A stretch of 64,000 bases of DNA, taken from assembly GCF_900115585.1 (NCBI RefSeq), contig NZ_FOWZ01000005.1, forward strand, positions 1-64,000, read 5' to 3'. The translations under genes and the position numbers were made by a program. Numbering within the stretch: the first letter of the stretch is position 1; the number at the start of each line of letters is the position of its first letter. Source of the DNA: Qipengyuania nanhaisediminis (GTDB lineage Bacteria > Pseudomonadota > Alphaproteobacteria > Sphingomonadales > Sphingomonadaceae). Under the pieces are notes generated by a model that saw only the letters and a program-made list of their open reading frames with translations, was not told the origin of the DNA and ran no database searches. This document shows positions 48,040 through 59,799 of this stretch, piece by piece.

Positions 48040-50180
48040 TCCGGTACAGCACCGCTGGCAGGGGTGGCGGTTGCAGAAGGAGTTGGCGCAGGCGCAGGAG
48101 CGGCCTGCGGAGGCGGCGAGGCGTCACGCACCTCTTGCGCAGTGCGCGTGTCCACGCGGGGCTGGATTGCCTCTTCGGCGAGCTGTTCGGGCTGGCGCGC
48201 AGCAACACGCGCTTCCGCTTCGACCTGGTCGAAAATGTCTTCGTCGCGTGCGGGGACGGGCGGCACGGCTTCCCCGTTGGCAGCTGCATAGGCGCGATAT
48301 TTGCGATCGAGCCGCTCCTGCGCGGTGCCGCCCCATTGCTCCTCCAACGCGCGGAGCGCCTCCATTCCCTTCGCGGGATCGAACAGGAAGGTCATGACAT
48401 CGCGCGCGATCGGGTAGGCGGCGCCCGAACCTCCGCCATGTTCAATCACGACCGCACCCGCATATTTCGGTTTGTCGAAGGGTGCGAAGAACACGAACAG
48501 GCCGTGGTCGCGGTATTTCCAGGGCCCGCTCTTCCCGTCGGACACGCTGAGGGAGACAACCTGCGCCGTACCGGTCTTGCCGGCCATCAGGATGTCGTCG
48601 AACGGCAAGCGCGCGCGGCCCGCCGTACCTGGGCCATTGACCGTATCGCTCATCGCCTGGCGAACGTAGTCGATTTCCGCCGGGGTGAAGGCGAAGTGTT
48701 CGAACTTCGGCTTGTCATCCGTCAGCCTGAGGCGCGGCAGGACACGGTCGCCGGTTGCAAGGCGCGCCGCCATCACCGCCAGCTGCAGCGGATTGGTGAG
48801 ATAGTAGCCCTGTCCGATGGAGGAGTTCACCGTATCGAACGGCTGCCATTCGCGCTCGAACTTGCGCTCTTTCCAGGCGGGCGACGGGACGGTGCCGTAG
48901 AACTGGCTCGTCACCGGGAGGTCGAACTCCTCGCCGAGACCCATCTTTTTCGCCCATTCCGCGACTTTCGCGAAACCGACCTGCTGGGCGAAGTGGTAGA
49001 AATAGCTGTCGCAGCTCTGGTAGATCGCCTTGGCCATGTCGACCCGGCCGTGATTGCTCCAGCAGTTAAAGAAACGGTTGCCGATACGCCGTCCGCCATT
49101 GCACATGATGGCTTCTTCCGGCTTCACGCCCGCGTCGAGAAACGCCATGCAATGCATTGGTTTCACAGTGGAACCCGGCGGGTAAAGGCCCTTGAGAACC
49201 TTGTTGCGCAAGGGAACCCGTTCGTCATCGCGAAGCATGGAATACTCGACGCGGCCGATCCCTGCCGAAAAGCTGTTAGGATCGAAACTGGGCATGGATG
49301 CCATGCACAGGAGATCGCCGGTCTCACAGTCCATGACCACGCAGGAACCGCTTTCCAGCCCGATGCGACGGGCGGCGTAATCCTGCAAGGGACCGTCGAT
49401 GGTCAGGCGGACCGGATCGCCCTGGATATCTTCGCGCGTTTCGAGGTCGCGCACGATTCTGCCAGAGGCGGTAACTTCGACACGGCGCGCCCCTGGTTCG
49501 CCTCTCAGATCCTGCTCGAACTGCTTTTCAAGCGCATCCTTGCCGATCTTGTAGCCGGGAGTGATCAGGATGGGATCGGGATTTTCTTCGTATTCCTCCG
49601 CAGAGGCAGGCCCCACGTAACCGATGAGATGCCCTACGCTGGGGCCGGTCGGGTAAAAGCGCGAGAAACCCCGCTGCGGAACGACGCCCGGCAAATCGGG
49701 AAGGCGCACGCTGATGGCCGCGAACTGATCGTAGTCGAGACCGGTCGCGACCTCGATCGGTTGGAAGCCGCGTGCATCGTCAATCCGCTTGGTGATATCG
49801 GCAATCGTGGTCGCCTCGAGATCGAGGATTTTAGCGAGTTCCTCGATGGTCTTTTCCGGATCGTTCATCCGGTCCGGGATCACATCGACGCGGAAATCCG
49901 CACGGTTAGATGCCAGCGGGGCGCCATTGCGATCGAGAATCCAGCCCCTGCGCGGCGGGATCAGCGACAGGTTTACGCGGTTGCTTTCGGATTCGAGGAC
50001 CCAGCGCTCGTTCTCCGCGATGGCGATATAGGCCATGCGCGCCGCCAGGATCGTGCCGAGGCCACCCATTCCGGCAGCGATCACGAACGTGCGCCGGTCG
50101 AACGCGTTTTCGAGAGTGGTCTGGCTGACCAGATCCTTCGTGCGACGGCTGATACCGCTGCGGCGGGAGAAAATGCCCAT
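48036..50180 (-). CDS. mrdA: penicillin-binding protein 2
   Basis: A 714-residue class B transpeptidase of the elongasome. A short cytosolic start and one membrane anchor (FVIAAGMGGLGTILAARMAYIAI) are followed by the pedestal domain (PPRRGWILDRNGAPLASN). The transpeptidase has SxxK at PPGSTVKPMHCMA (about 345), a KTG at MAGKTGTAQVV, and YQSCDSYFYHF between. The C-terminal 100 residues are a Pro/Ala/Glu-rich tail not needed for catalysis. ATG 50180 (MGIFSRRSG) overlaps the mreD stop (TGATG); longer frames are antisense to mreD. Confidence 0.95.
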   Translation of the reverse strand: MGIFSRRSGISRRTKDLVSQTTLENAFDRRTFVIAAGMGGLGTILAARMAYIAIAENERWVLESESNRVNLSLIPPRRGWILDRNGAPLASNRADFRVDVIPDRMNDPEKTIEELAKILDLEATTIADITKRIDDARGFQPIEVATGLDYDQFAAISVRLPDLPGVVPQRGFSRFYPTGPSVGHLIGYVGPASAEEYEENPDPILITPGYKIGKDALEKQFEQDLRGEPGARRVEVTASGRIVRDLETREDIQGDPVRLTIDGPLQDYAARRIGLESGSCVVMDCETGDLLCMASMPSFDPNSFSAGIGRVEYSMLRDDERVPLRNKVLKGLYPPGSTVKPMHCMAFLDAGVKPEEAIMCNGGRRIGNRFFNCWSNHGRVDMAKAIYQSCDSYFYHFAQQVGFAKVAEWAKKMGLGEEFDLPVTSQFYGTVPSPAWKERKFEREWQPFDTVNSSIGQGYYLTNPLQLAVMAARLATGDRVLPRLRLTDDKPKFEHFAFTPAEIDYVRQAMSDTVNGPGTAGRARLPFDDILMAGKTGTAQVVSLSVSDGKSGPWKYRDHGLFVFFAPFDKPKYAGAVVIEHGGGSGAAYPIARDVMTFLFDPAKGMEALRALEEQWGGTAQERLDRKYRAYAAANGEAVPPVPARDEDIFDQVEAEARVAARQPEQLAEEAIQPRVDTRTAQEVRDASPPPQAAPAPAPTPSATATPASGAVPE

Positions 50181-50731
50181 CAGACCCGCTTCCAGCGCAT
50201 CAGCCGCAGCCTGTCGAAACGGGCCACGATACGCGCGACAATAGGGAACATCAGGACGGACATCAGCAACTGCGGGATCAGGGCAACAAGAGCCGGCAAG
50301 GTCGGGGTTGCACCGCTCAGGAGCCAGCCGGCGAGGAGGTACACGACGACCAGTAAACCGGCCGTGAACCAGTCCTGCCAGAACGCTCTCCAGGGAAGGC
50401 GGAGCTCGACGAACTCGATCACGAGCATGGTCATCGACCACAGCAGGATTGCGAAGCCGAATGGCTGGCCGCTGAAGAGATCATCGAACAGGCCGAGAGG
50501 AAAGCCGGCCCACACCGGCAGGAGGCCCGGCCGGACAAGACGCCAAGCCAACAGGGTCAGGAATCCGAGCGGTGGGACCATCGGAAGGGCGGCCGCAAGC
50601 GCAAAGACAGGCAGCAGCGAACCCAGCAGGATCGAAAGCCACGGGATCACATTGGCGAGCAGGGGGGAATGCGAGCGATTTATGCGGCTGCCATAGGCAT
50701 CGCTACGGGCGCGCGGCTCCATCCGCTCCAT
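50180..50731 (-). CDS. mreD: rod-shape-determining protein MreD
   Basis: A 183-residue membrane protein with five or so predicted helices (SILLGSLLPVFALAAALPM, FLTLLAWRLVRPGLLPVW, AILLWSMTMLVIEFVEL and others). The loop PVWAGFPLGLFDDLFSGQPFG is diagnostic of MreD. It helps anchor MreB/MreC filaments to the membrane. Start and stop each overlap neighbours by one base (TGATG). Confidence 0.9.
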   Translation of the reverse strand: MERMEPRARSDAYGSRINRSHSPLLANVIPWLSILLGSLLPVFALAAALPMVPPLGFLTLLAWRLVRPGLLPVWAGFPLGLFDDLFSGQPFGFAILLWSMTMLVIEFVELRLPWRAFWQDWFTAGLLVVVYLLAGWLLSGATPTLPALVALIPQLLMSVLMFPIVARIVARFDRLRLMRWKRV

Positions 50732-51621
50732 CAGTCGGTCAACTCCTCTTCGACCGGAGTCGTCGCGCCGCTGGCTGCGTCGGGTTCGAAGATCGGTTCG
50801 ATGGCAACGAAATCCGTTGCCGCGGGATCGCTGACGATGCGGGCGACCCCGCCATCATCGGTCAGTTCGGTCACGATAGCGACAGCGATGCCGGGAGGAT
50901 AATAGCCGCCAGCGCCGGAGGTGACGAACAGATCGCCCACTGCGAGAGGATTGATGCCGAGGTTGATGAGCTTGATCCGCAAAAGGCTGTCACCGCGACC
51001 TTCTGCAAAGGCGACGACCTCGTCCCCTGCGCGGCGCACAGGCAGTACGCTTTCGCTGTCTGTCAGCAGGAGCACGCGGGAGGAATCGCTGCCGGTCTCG
51101 AGGATGCGTCCGACCACACCGCGCGGGGAACGGACGGGCATGCCCACCGCAACGCCGTCATCCTCGCCAGCGCCCACATAGGCGAAGCGGCGAGTGCTCG
51201 AAGCAGTCGAGCCGATCAGGCGCGCGACTGCCACGGGCGTGCGTTCCTGGTCCTGCAGGTCGAGCAAGCCTTTCAGGCGTACGTTTTCCTGACGAACCGC
51301 TTCCGCTTCTTCCAGCCGGATGCGGGCCAGTTCCATCTCGCGCTTGAGCTCTGCGTTCTTGGACCCGGCACGGTAGTACCCGCTGATGGAATCCCACAGC
51401 GACTTGCTGCTCGTCCGGACGGTTGCCGCGGTTTCGGTGGCCGGGCTGACCGCATCCTGCGCCGCCGAGCGCGGTCCGCCGAAAAAGCTGGGCTGGAAGA
51501 ACGACAGGCCAAGCAGGACGGCGCCGATGAGGGCGCCGATCCCGGCGATAATGTAGCCGGTGAAGAGATTGTACTGCGCCCGCCGCGAATAGCTCGAGCG
51601 CCGTGTGCCGCTCGGCGCCAT
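50731..51621 (-). CDS. mreC: rod-shape-determining protein MreC
   Basis: A 296-residue periplasmic scaffold. A cytosolic N-terminus and one membrane helix (TGYIIAGIGALIGAVLLGLSFF) precede a coiled coil (ELKREMELARIRLEEAEAVRQENVRLKGLL, about 95-125). The beta-domains follow (AYVGAGEDDGVAVGMPVRSPRGVVGRI, LLLTDSESVLPV). MreC dimerises and activates PBP2-RodA. The C-terminus after the beta region is short and acidic. Confidence 0.94.
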   Translation of the reverse strand: MAPSGTRRSSYSRRAQYNLFTGYIIAGIGALIGAVLLGLSFFQPSFFGGPRSAAQDAVSPATETAATVRTSSKSLWDSISGYYRAGSKNAELKREMELARIRLEEAEAVRQENVRLKGLLDLQDQERTPVAVARLIGSTASSTRRFAYVGAGEDDGVAVGMPVRSPRGVVGRILETGSDSSRVLLLTDSESVLPVRRAGDEVVAFAEGRGDSLLRIKLINLGINPLAVGDLFVTSGAGGYYPPGIAVAIVTELTDDGGVARIVSDPAATDFVAIEPIFEPDAASGATTPVEEELTD

Positions 51622-51635
51622 ATCCTAAGCCTTCC

Positions 51636-54676
<3,041 letters not shown>

Positions 54677-54677
<1 letters not shown>

Positions 54678-55174
54678 TGCGCTGGATTATCGCGATTGCG
54701 CCGCTGGCGCTTGCAGCCTGCGGCCCGACGCCGGAAGAAAAGGCGGCGGCTGATGCCCGCGCCGTTGCGGAGGTGGAGGCGAACCAGGCGCCCCCGCCTG
54801 AAGAGCTCGCGCCTGGCGTGATCACCTTCGCAGATGTCGAAAACGCCGACATGTTCGGTGCAGGGTGCAATGTCCTGCCGAATTCGGGCAGCGCGGGCGG
54901 GATTGCCATTGCCGTGGCCCAGTCCGACGCCGGTTACTTCAAACGGGAGAACGAAATCATCCGCATGGCCGCGGATGCCGGTAGCAGGGAGCTGCCTTAT
55001 CTCGCCCGCGAGAAATACAGCGGGTTGGCCTATTCCATGCGGCTCGAAATCGACGAGGACGCTGGTAAGCAGTCGGGTGACGAGACGATCGACTACCCGT
55101 CCGTACTTACCATCAGGGATGCGCAGGACCGCGTGGTCTATCGCGAGAGCGGCACAACGCAGTGTGGGGCGTGA
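54677..55174 (+). CDS. lipoprotein of unknown function coupled to mutL
   Basis: A 165-residue predicted lipoprotein with MRWIIAIAPLALAACGP (Cys15 after LAA), a charged linker (EEKAAADARAVAEVEANQAPPPEE), and a mature part with two more cysteines (GAGCNVLP and the C-terminal TTQCGA). Motifs YLAREKYSGLAYSMRLEIDE and YPSVLTIRDAQDRVVYRESG look like a small beta-domain. Start overlaps the mutL stop by one base. No recognised family. Confidence 0.75.
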
Positions 55175-55175
55175 T

Positions 55176-55634
55176 CTAGTCCGATCCGCCGGGTTCGCGG
55201 GTCGCGATCAGGGCGTTGGACACCATCTCCAGCACCATGTCGCCATCCTGGTTGAAGGTGCGAATGCGGCTTTTGAAGATGCCCATCTCGGGACGTGAGG
55301 CACTGCGGCGTTTCTCGATAATCTCGGTCTCGCAGCGCAAGGTGTCGCCCGGATAAACCGGCTTCTTCCAGCGCAGCTGGTCGACGCCCGGAGAGCCGAG
55401 ACCGGCCGATTTCTCGGTCTTCATGTTCTCGACCATCATGGCCATCGTCATGCTGCAGGTGTGCCAGCCGCTGGCCGAAAGTCGCCCGAAATGCGTTGCC
55501 GCGGCCGCATCGTCATCGAGATGGAACGGCTGCGGATCGTACTTACGGGCAAAGTCCATGACCTCTTCGCGCGTGACTTCGTAGTGGCCGAATTCGCGGC
55601 GGTCGCCGACCTGGATGTCTTCGTAGAATTTCAT
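55176..55634 (-). CDS. MaoC family dehydratase
   Basis: A 152-residue hot-dog-fold (R)-hydratase-like protein (PF01575). The catalytic Asp/His pair is in DPQPFHLDDDAA (about 35-45), followed by THFGRLSASGWHT. The C-terminal half has DQLRWKKPVYPGDTLRCETEI and NQDGDMVLEMVSNALI. The family hydrates enoyl-CoA; the exact substrate is unknown. It lies 15 bases after the glutaredoxin fusion gene on the same strand, so it may share the regulated promoter. Confidence 0.88.
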   Translation of the reverse strand: MKFYEDIQVGDRREFGHYEVTREEVMDFARKYDPQPFHLDDDAAAATHFGRLSASGWHTCSMTMAMMVENMKTEKSAGLGSPGVDQLRWKKPVYPGDTLRCETEIIEKRRSASRPEMGIFKSRIRTFNQDGDMVLEMVSNALIATREPGGSD

Positions 55635-55649
55635 GCCGCAATCTCTGGA

Positions 55650-56390
55650 TCACAGGGCGGGGCGAAGCAACATCCAAATGCCCATGCCCATCATGGCGAG
55701 GTTTTCGGTGAGCGAAACGAAGCCGAGAGGTACGTTACCGCTGCCGCCGACGCAGGCGCATTTGATCTCGCGCTTCTGGATGTAAACCGCGTAAAATACG
55801 CTCACTGCACCGACCGTGCCGATGAACAGGGCGATCGGGACAGAAAGTGCCGGGAGAAGTCGCCCGGCCATGAGGATGGCGGTCAGCGCTTCCAGAAATG
55901 GATAGGCATAGGCGTAGGGCACCCAGCGCCGCCCGAGCAGGTCGTAACCGACGAACATGCTCGAAAACTGTTCGACATCCTGCAGCTTGAGCATGGCCAG
56001 CATCGCCATCGAGAATGCGACGAACCATTCGGCACCGCGCACGGTGATGGGCGATCCGTAGACAAACATGCTGAGCGCGAGGGCGAGGCCCGCAGCGACT
56101 GCGAAGACCGCAATCACGGGCTGGTAGCTCGTCTCGCCCTTGTCCTTGACCTTGCGATTGAAGAAGCGGCGCAGATCCTCGTGACCGCCTATCCGTTTTC
56201 CATCGATGAAGGTCTGCGGGGTAGTCTGGACCCCGTGCTCCGCCTTGAACGCGTCGGTCTCTTCGCGAGTGGTGAGGTGGTGGTCCTCCACCTCATACCC
56301 TTCGCTTTCGAGCAGGTATTTCGACTTGATGCCGTAGGGACAGACATGCTTGTCCATCACCATCCGATAAAGTTTTGCCGTCTTCGTCAT
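55650..56390 (-). CDS. glutaredoxin-MauE/DoxX membrane fusion protein
   Basis: A 246-residue two-domain protein. Residues 1-80 are a glutaredoxin: VCPYGIK (active-site CPYG), TTPQTFIDGKRIGGHEDL (cis-Pro loop and GGHxDL). Residues about 90-246 form four to five membrane helices of the MauE/DoxX type. The conserved EIKCACVGGSGNVPLGFVSLTENL places a CxC pair near the membrane face. It could pass electrons between cytosolic glutathione and a membrane thiol partner. ATG 56390 keeps the first glutaredoxin strand intact; no ribosome-binding site is seen, and the predicted transcript may be nearly leaderless. See the operator upstream. Confidence 0.85.
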   Translation of the reverse strand: MTKTAKLYRMVMDKHVCPYGIKSKYLLESEGYEVEDHHLTTREETDAFKAEHGVQTTPQTFIDGKRIGGHEDLRRFFNRKVKDKGETSYQPVIAVFAVAAGLALALSMFVYGSPITVRGAEWFVAFSMAMLAMLKLQDVEQFSSMFVGYDLLGRRWVPYAYAYPFLEALTAILMAGRLLPALSVPIALFIGTVGAVSVFYAVYIQKREIKCACVGGSGNVPLGFVSLTENLAMMGMGIWMLLRPAL

Positions 56391-56398
56391 GGCTGGCA

Positions 56399-56425
56399 AA
56401 TATACCCCATAGGGGTATGTTTCAA
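56399..56425 (-). promoter_or_regulatory. promoter with a CsoR/CstR-type palindromic operator
   Basis: On the minus strand TTGAAA (56425-56420) and TATATT (56404-56399) flank 15 bases. Overlapping that spacer and the first -10 bases is ATACCCCTATGGGGTAT (56418-56402), a perfect 7-3-7 palindrome. It closely matches operators described for the CsoR/CstR/FrmR repressor superfamily. A repressor here would sit directly between the -35 and -10 of the glutaredoxin-MauE gene. No csoR-like gene is in the window. Confidence 0.7.
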
Positions 56426-56426
56426 G

Positions 56427-57236
56427 TCACGCCCGGAACTTCGGCACCCCTGCGCTGGAATCGAGTTCCGGGATGATGCGATAGCGGGCAAGGATCAGGC
56501 TGAAGAGCCCGAACAGCATCAGGCCGATCGCGGTGAGGGTGAAGACGAAACCTTCGCCGGCAAGGCTGGCCACCGCGTCGCCGAGCGTCTTGATCTGCTC
56601 TGCACCGCCCGACATGAAGCCGGCCTGGATCAGCGACCAGCCGATCACAAGATAGACGACCGCACGGGCAAGGAAGCCTGCTCCGCCGAGCCAGCGCGTG
56701 GCATCGGGGGCCTGCGCGCTGATACGGTTCATGAAGCTGCCGGTGAGACCCTTCTTCGCTTGGTGCACCGCTGCGATAAAGAGTGCGATGCCAAGTGCGC
56801 CGAGCACGAAACCGCCGAGTTCGAAGGACAGCACGCCCGAGGCGGCTTCCTGCGCTCCGCCACTGCCGGATCCACCGCCCGAGCCTTCGCTACTGGCGAA
56901 CTTGTAGGCCGAGTACGCCAGCGCAAGGTGGGCCACGCCGCTGCCGGCATGACCGATACGCTTGCCCCAGCCCTTGGCGTCCGAGCCATTGTTCTCGATA
57001 TCGAAGAACAGCGAGCAGAAGCGGAATAGGGCGTAGGCGATCAGGCCGATGACCATGATCCAGAGGATAACGGTCCCGGCGGGATATTCCTCGATCGCGC
57101 GGAAAATGCCGTTCGTGCCTTCCGCGATCTTGCTGGAGCTCGTGAGAGCGATCAGTCCCAGGACAAAATACAGGATTGCGCGGCTGAAATAGCCGACACG
57201 CACCAACCAGTTGAATTTCTCGGACTTGTCTACCAC
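56427..57236 (-). CDS. DUF1206 multi-pass membrane protein
   Basis: A 269-residue protein of the DUF1206 family, with six predicted membrane helices arranged as three similar helical pairs (for example SRAILYFVLGLIAL, HAGSGVAHLALAYSAYK, LARAVVYLVIGWSLIQAG). A Gly/Ser-rich loop (SEGSGGGSGSGGAQEA, about 120-135) interrupts the second repeat. Function unknown. GTG 57236 is chosen, with AGGGAG eight bases upstream; TTG 57242 is too close to that site. Its stop lies just ahead of the operator-controlled promoter of the next gene. Confidence 0.83.
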   Translation of the reverse strand: MVDKSEKFNWLVRVGYFSRAILYFVLGLIALTSSSKIAEGTNGIFRAIEEYPAGTVILWIMVIGLIAYALFRFCSLFFDIENNGSDAKGWGKRIGHAGSGVAHLALAYSAYKFASSEGSGGGSGSGGAQEAASGVLSFELGGFVLGALGIALFIAAVHQAKKGLTGSFMNRISAQAPDATRWLGGAGFLARAVVYLVIGWSLIQAGFMSGGAEQIKTLGDAVASLAGEGFVFTLTAIGLMLFGLFSLILARYRIIPELDSSAGVPKFRA

Positions 57237-57301
57237 GCGCAAAGCTCCCTGTGTTTTGCATGCCTAACGGCAGGAGGGGGCGATGCGTTCCGTAGCTGCG
57301 C

Positions 57302-58582
57302 TTATTTAGCTTGCGGCAGAACCGGCAGGAACGGCTCCAGCGTACCATCCGCGCGATCGGCCTGCGGTAGTCCGACCAGATGGCGCAGCAGCGGCGCGAT
57401 ACCGGTGTTCTGGAAGCTGGCGAGTTCGCGGCCCGCGGGGAAGGAGGGGCCATTGGCGATAAACAGCGCAGCCATTTCCGGCGCGTACATGTCGAAACCG
57501 TGATTCCCGCCTGTCCAAGCATTGTTCGGGCGCGAGCGAGTGATGGTCCATCCCGTGTCCGGCAGGCAGAAGATCGGCGGAATGCGGCCGTGCGTTCCGT
57601 ACTGGTACTTTGCCGGGATCGCGCTCTTCTCCCAGCATTCCATGTTGGCGTGATCGGTATCTACCAGCGCCTTCACCAGCGCTTTTTCATTGCCTTCGGT
57701 CGGTTCGAAAGTCGCGTATGCGCCTGCTTCGACGAGGCGATAGAGGCTTTCGTCGAGTACCTCGTCGAGCGCGATGACGCGCTCGGAACTGGTCGCCGCC
57801 ATGCCGTGATCCGAAACGATGACGAGATCGGCCGGCTGTCCGAGCTTGCGCAATTCGGCCGTCAGCCGGGCGACGTGACTGTCCACGTCGCGCAGCGCCG
57901 CGTTCACTTCTTCGCTGTCGGGGCCGCCATCATGTCCGGCGGTGTCGACCGTATCGAAATAGAGTGTCACGAACTCGGGGCGGATATCGGCAGGACGCCT
58001 CGCCCAGTCAAGCACCGCGTTCACGCGCTGGGTGTTCGAGATCTGCATCGAGAATTGCTGCCAGTCGCTCGGCAGGACGCCGTCGGAGACCGGACCCCAT
58101 CCTTGTGCCGTACCGCCCCATGGAACGGCAGAGCCGGGCCAGAACATGGCCGCGCTGCGAATGCCTGCTTCTTCCGCCTCGACCCAGACCGGCTTGGCTT
58201 CGTTCCACCAATAGGGATCGACCGTCGCCATGGTGAAGGGCTCTTCGGGTCGACCCTGGTCTTCCATCCGGTTGGCCGTGATCCCGTGATGGTCGGGAAC
58301 GAGGCCGGTCACCAGCGTCCAGTGGTTCGGGAAAGTCTTGGTCGGGAAGGACGGACGCATCGAAGCGGTGACACCGCCCGCTGCGAGCGTGGACAGGGTG
58401 GGGGTCAGTCCTCGGTCCAGATAGTCGGGATGGAACCCGTCGATCGAGACGAGGATCGTCATGCGCTCGCGCTGCTCCGCAACAGCCGCCGGAGCGGACG
58501 CTATAGTTTCGACCTGCTGTGCGCAGCCTGCCGCGAGCGGGAGGATGGCAAGAGCGAGGGCGGTCGTGAGCGAGCGCTTCAT
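57302..58582 (-). CDS. ectonucleotide pyrophosphatase/phosphodiesterase-like lipoprotein
   Basis: A 426-residue alkaline-phosphatase-superfamily enzyme. The signal is MKRSLTTALALAILPLAAGC, with lipobox AAGC (Cys20). The catalytic core shows ILVSIDGFHPDYL (metal Asp), PSFPTKTFPNHWTLVTG (nucleophile Thr, about 90), YFDTVDTAGHDGGP, VIVSDHGMA (two metal ligands) and GNHGFD. This is the NPP family layout; it cleaves phosphodiester or pyrophosphate bonds of nucleotides or lipids outside the cytoplasm. The substrate is not predictable. Confidence 0.9.
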   Translation of the reverse strand: MKRSLTTALALAILPLAAGCAQQVETIASAPAAVAEQRERMTILVSIDGFHPDYLDRGLTPTLSTLAAGGVTASMRPSFPTKTFPNHWTLVTGLVPDHHGITANRMEDQGRPEEPFTMATVDPYWWNEAKPVWVEAEEAGIRSAAMFWPGSAVPWGGTAQGWGPVSDGVLPSDWQQFSMQISNTQRVNAVLDWARRPADIRPEFVTLYFDTVDTAGHDGGPDSEEVNAALRDVDSHVARLTAELRKLGQPADLVIVSDHGMAATSSERVIALDEVLDESLYRLVEAGAYATFEPTEGNEKALVKALVDTDHANMECWEKSAIPAKYQYGTHGRIPPIFCLPDTGWTITRSRPNNAWTGGNHGFDMYAPEMAALFIANGPSFPAGRELASFQNTGIAPLLRHLVGLPQADRADGTLEPFLPVLPQAK

Positions 58583-58598
58583 TGCGGGTACTCCGGTA

Positions 58599-59699
58599 TC
58601 AGACGTTGAACTTGAACAGCATGACATCGCCGTCCTGGACGAGGTATTCCTTGCCTTCCTGGCGCAGCTTGCCGGCCTCGCGGGCACCGCTTTCGCCATT
58701 GAGCGCGACGTAATCGTCATAGGCAATGGTTTCGGCGCGGATGAAGCCCTTCTCGAAATCGGTATGGATTTCGCCCGCAGCCTGCGGGGCCTTGGCTCCT
58801 TCGGGAAAGGTCCAGGCGCGTGCTTCCTTGGGGCCAGCGGTGAAGAAGGTGTTGAGACCGAGAAGGCGGTATCCGGCACGGATCACGCGGCTTAGCCCGC
58901 TTTCCTCAAGACCCAGTTCGGCGAGGTATTCTGCGCGATCTTCGGGGTCCATCGCCACCAGTTCGCTTTCGATGGCGGCGGAAACCACCACGGCCTGCGC
59001 GCCTTCCGCTTCGGCCTTGGCGAATACCAGCGCGGACAGATCGTTGCCCTTGGCGGCGTCCTCTTCACCGACATTGCAGACATAGAGGACGGGCTTTGCA
59101 GTCAGGAGCTGCGCCTGCTCGAAGACGCGGGCTTCTTCCTCGTCCTTGGGTTCGGTCAGGCGTGCAGGCTTGCCATCGCGCAGAAGGGCAAGGGCCTGGC
59201 CGAGGACGCTGGCGATCAGCTTGGCTTCCTTATCGCCTGCGGTCGCGCGCTTTTCCGCATTGGGGACGCGCTTTTCGAGGCTTTCGAGATCGGCCAGCAT
59301 GAGCTCGGTTTCAACCACTTCGGCGTCGGCGATCGGATCGACCTTGTTGGCGACGTGCTGGATGTCGTCATCTTCGAAACAGCGCAGGACGTGCACGACC
59401 GCATCGACTTCGCGGATGTTGCCGAGGAACTGGTTGCCCAGACCTTCGCCCTTGCTGGCGCCCTTCACGAGACCGGCGATATCCACGAACGCCAACTGCG
59501 TCGGGATGATCTTGGCCGAACCGGCGATGGCGGCGATCTTGTCGAGCCGCTCGTCAGGGACTGCGACCTGGCCGACATTCGGTTCGATCGTGCAGAACGG
59601 ATAGTTCGCAGCCTGTGCAGCCTGCGTTTCAGTCAGTGCATTGAAAAGGGTAGACTTGCCGACATTGGGCAGCCCGACGATCCCGCAACGGAAACCCAT
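58599..59699 (-). CDS. ychF: redox-responsive ATPase/GTPase YchF (Obg family)
   Basis: A 366-residue Obg-like P-loop protein. GIVGLPNVGKSTLFNAL is the G1 motif, DIAGLVKGASKGEGLGNQFL is G3, and VLYVCNVGEED replaces NKxD, explaining the ATP preference of YchF/OLA1. A coiled coil and the C-terminal TGS domain (AWTFPEGAKAPQAAGEIH) follow. It binds ribosomes and affects stress responses. A single gene, divergent from the TPR lipoprotein. Confidence 0.95.
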   Translation of the reverse strand: MGFRCGIVGLPNVGKSTLFNALTETQAAQAANYPFCTIEPNVGQVAVPDERLDKIAAIAGSAKIIPTQLAFVDIAGLVKGASKGEGLGNQFLGNIREVDAVVHVLRCFEDDDIQHVANKVDPIADAEVVETELMLADLESLEKRVPNAEKRATAGDKEAKLIASVLGQALALLRDGKPARLTEPKDEEEARVFEQAQLLTAKPVLYVCNVGEEDAAKGNDLSALVFAKAEAEGAQAVVVSAAIESELVAMDPEDRAEYLAELGLEESGLSRVIRAGYRLLGLNTFFTAGPKEARAWTFPEGAKAPQAAGEIHTDFEKGFIRAETIAYDDYVALNGESGAREAGKLRQEGKEYLVQDGDVMLFKFNV

Positions 59700-59799
59700 C
59701 GAAAACTCCGGAAATAGTGATATGCGGCTGCCCTTAGCCGTGAGGTCACTCGATTGCCAGCTTCACGATCGGTTTAACCTTGTTTGGTAAGCGCGAAGA

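Noticed and set aside
48018-50696. 892-residue open frame opposite mrdA
   Set aside because: Mirror image of the PBP2 coding sequence with no domain; codon-position bias explains the absence of stops.
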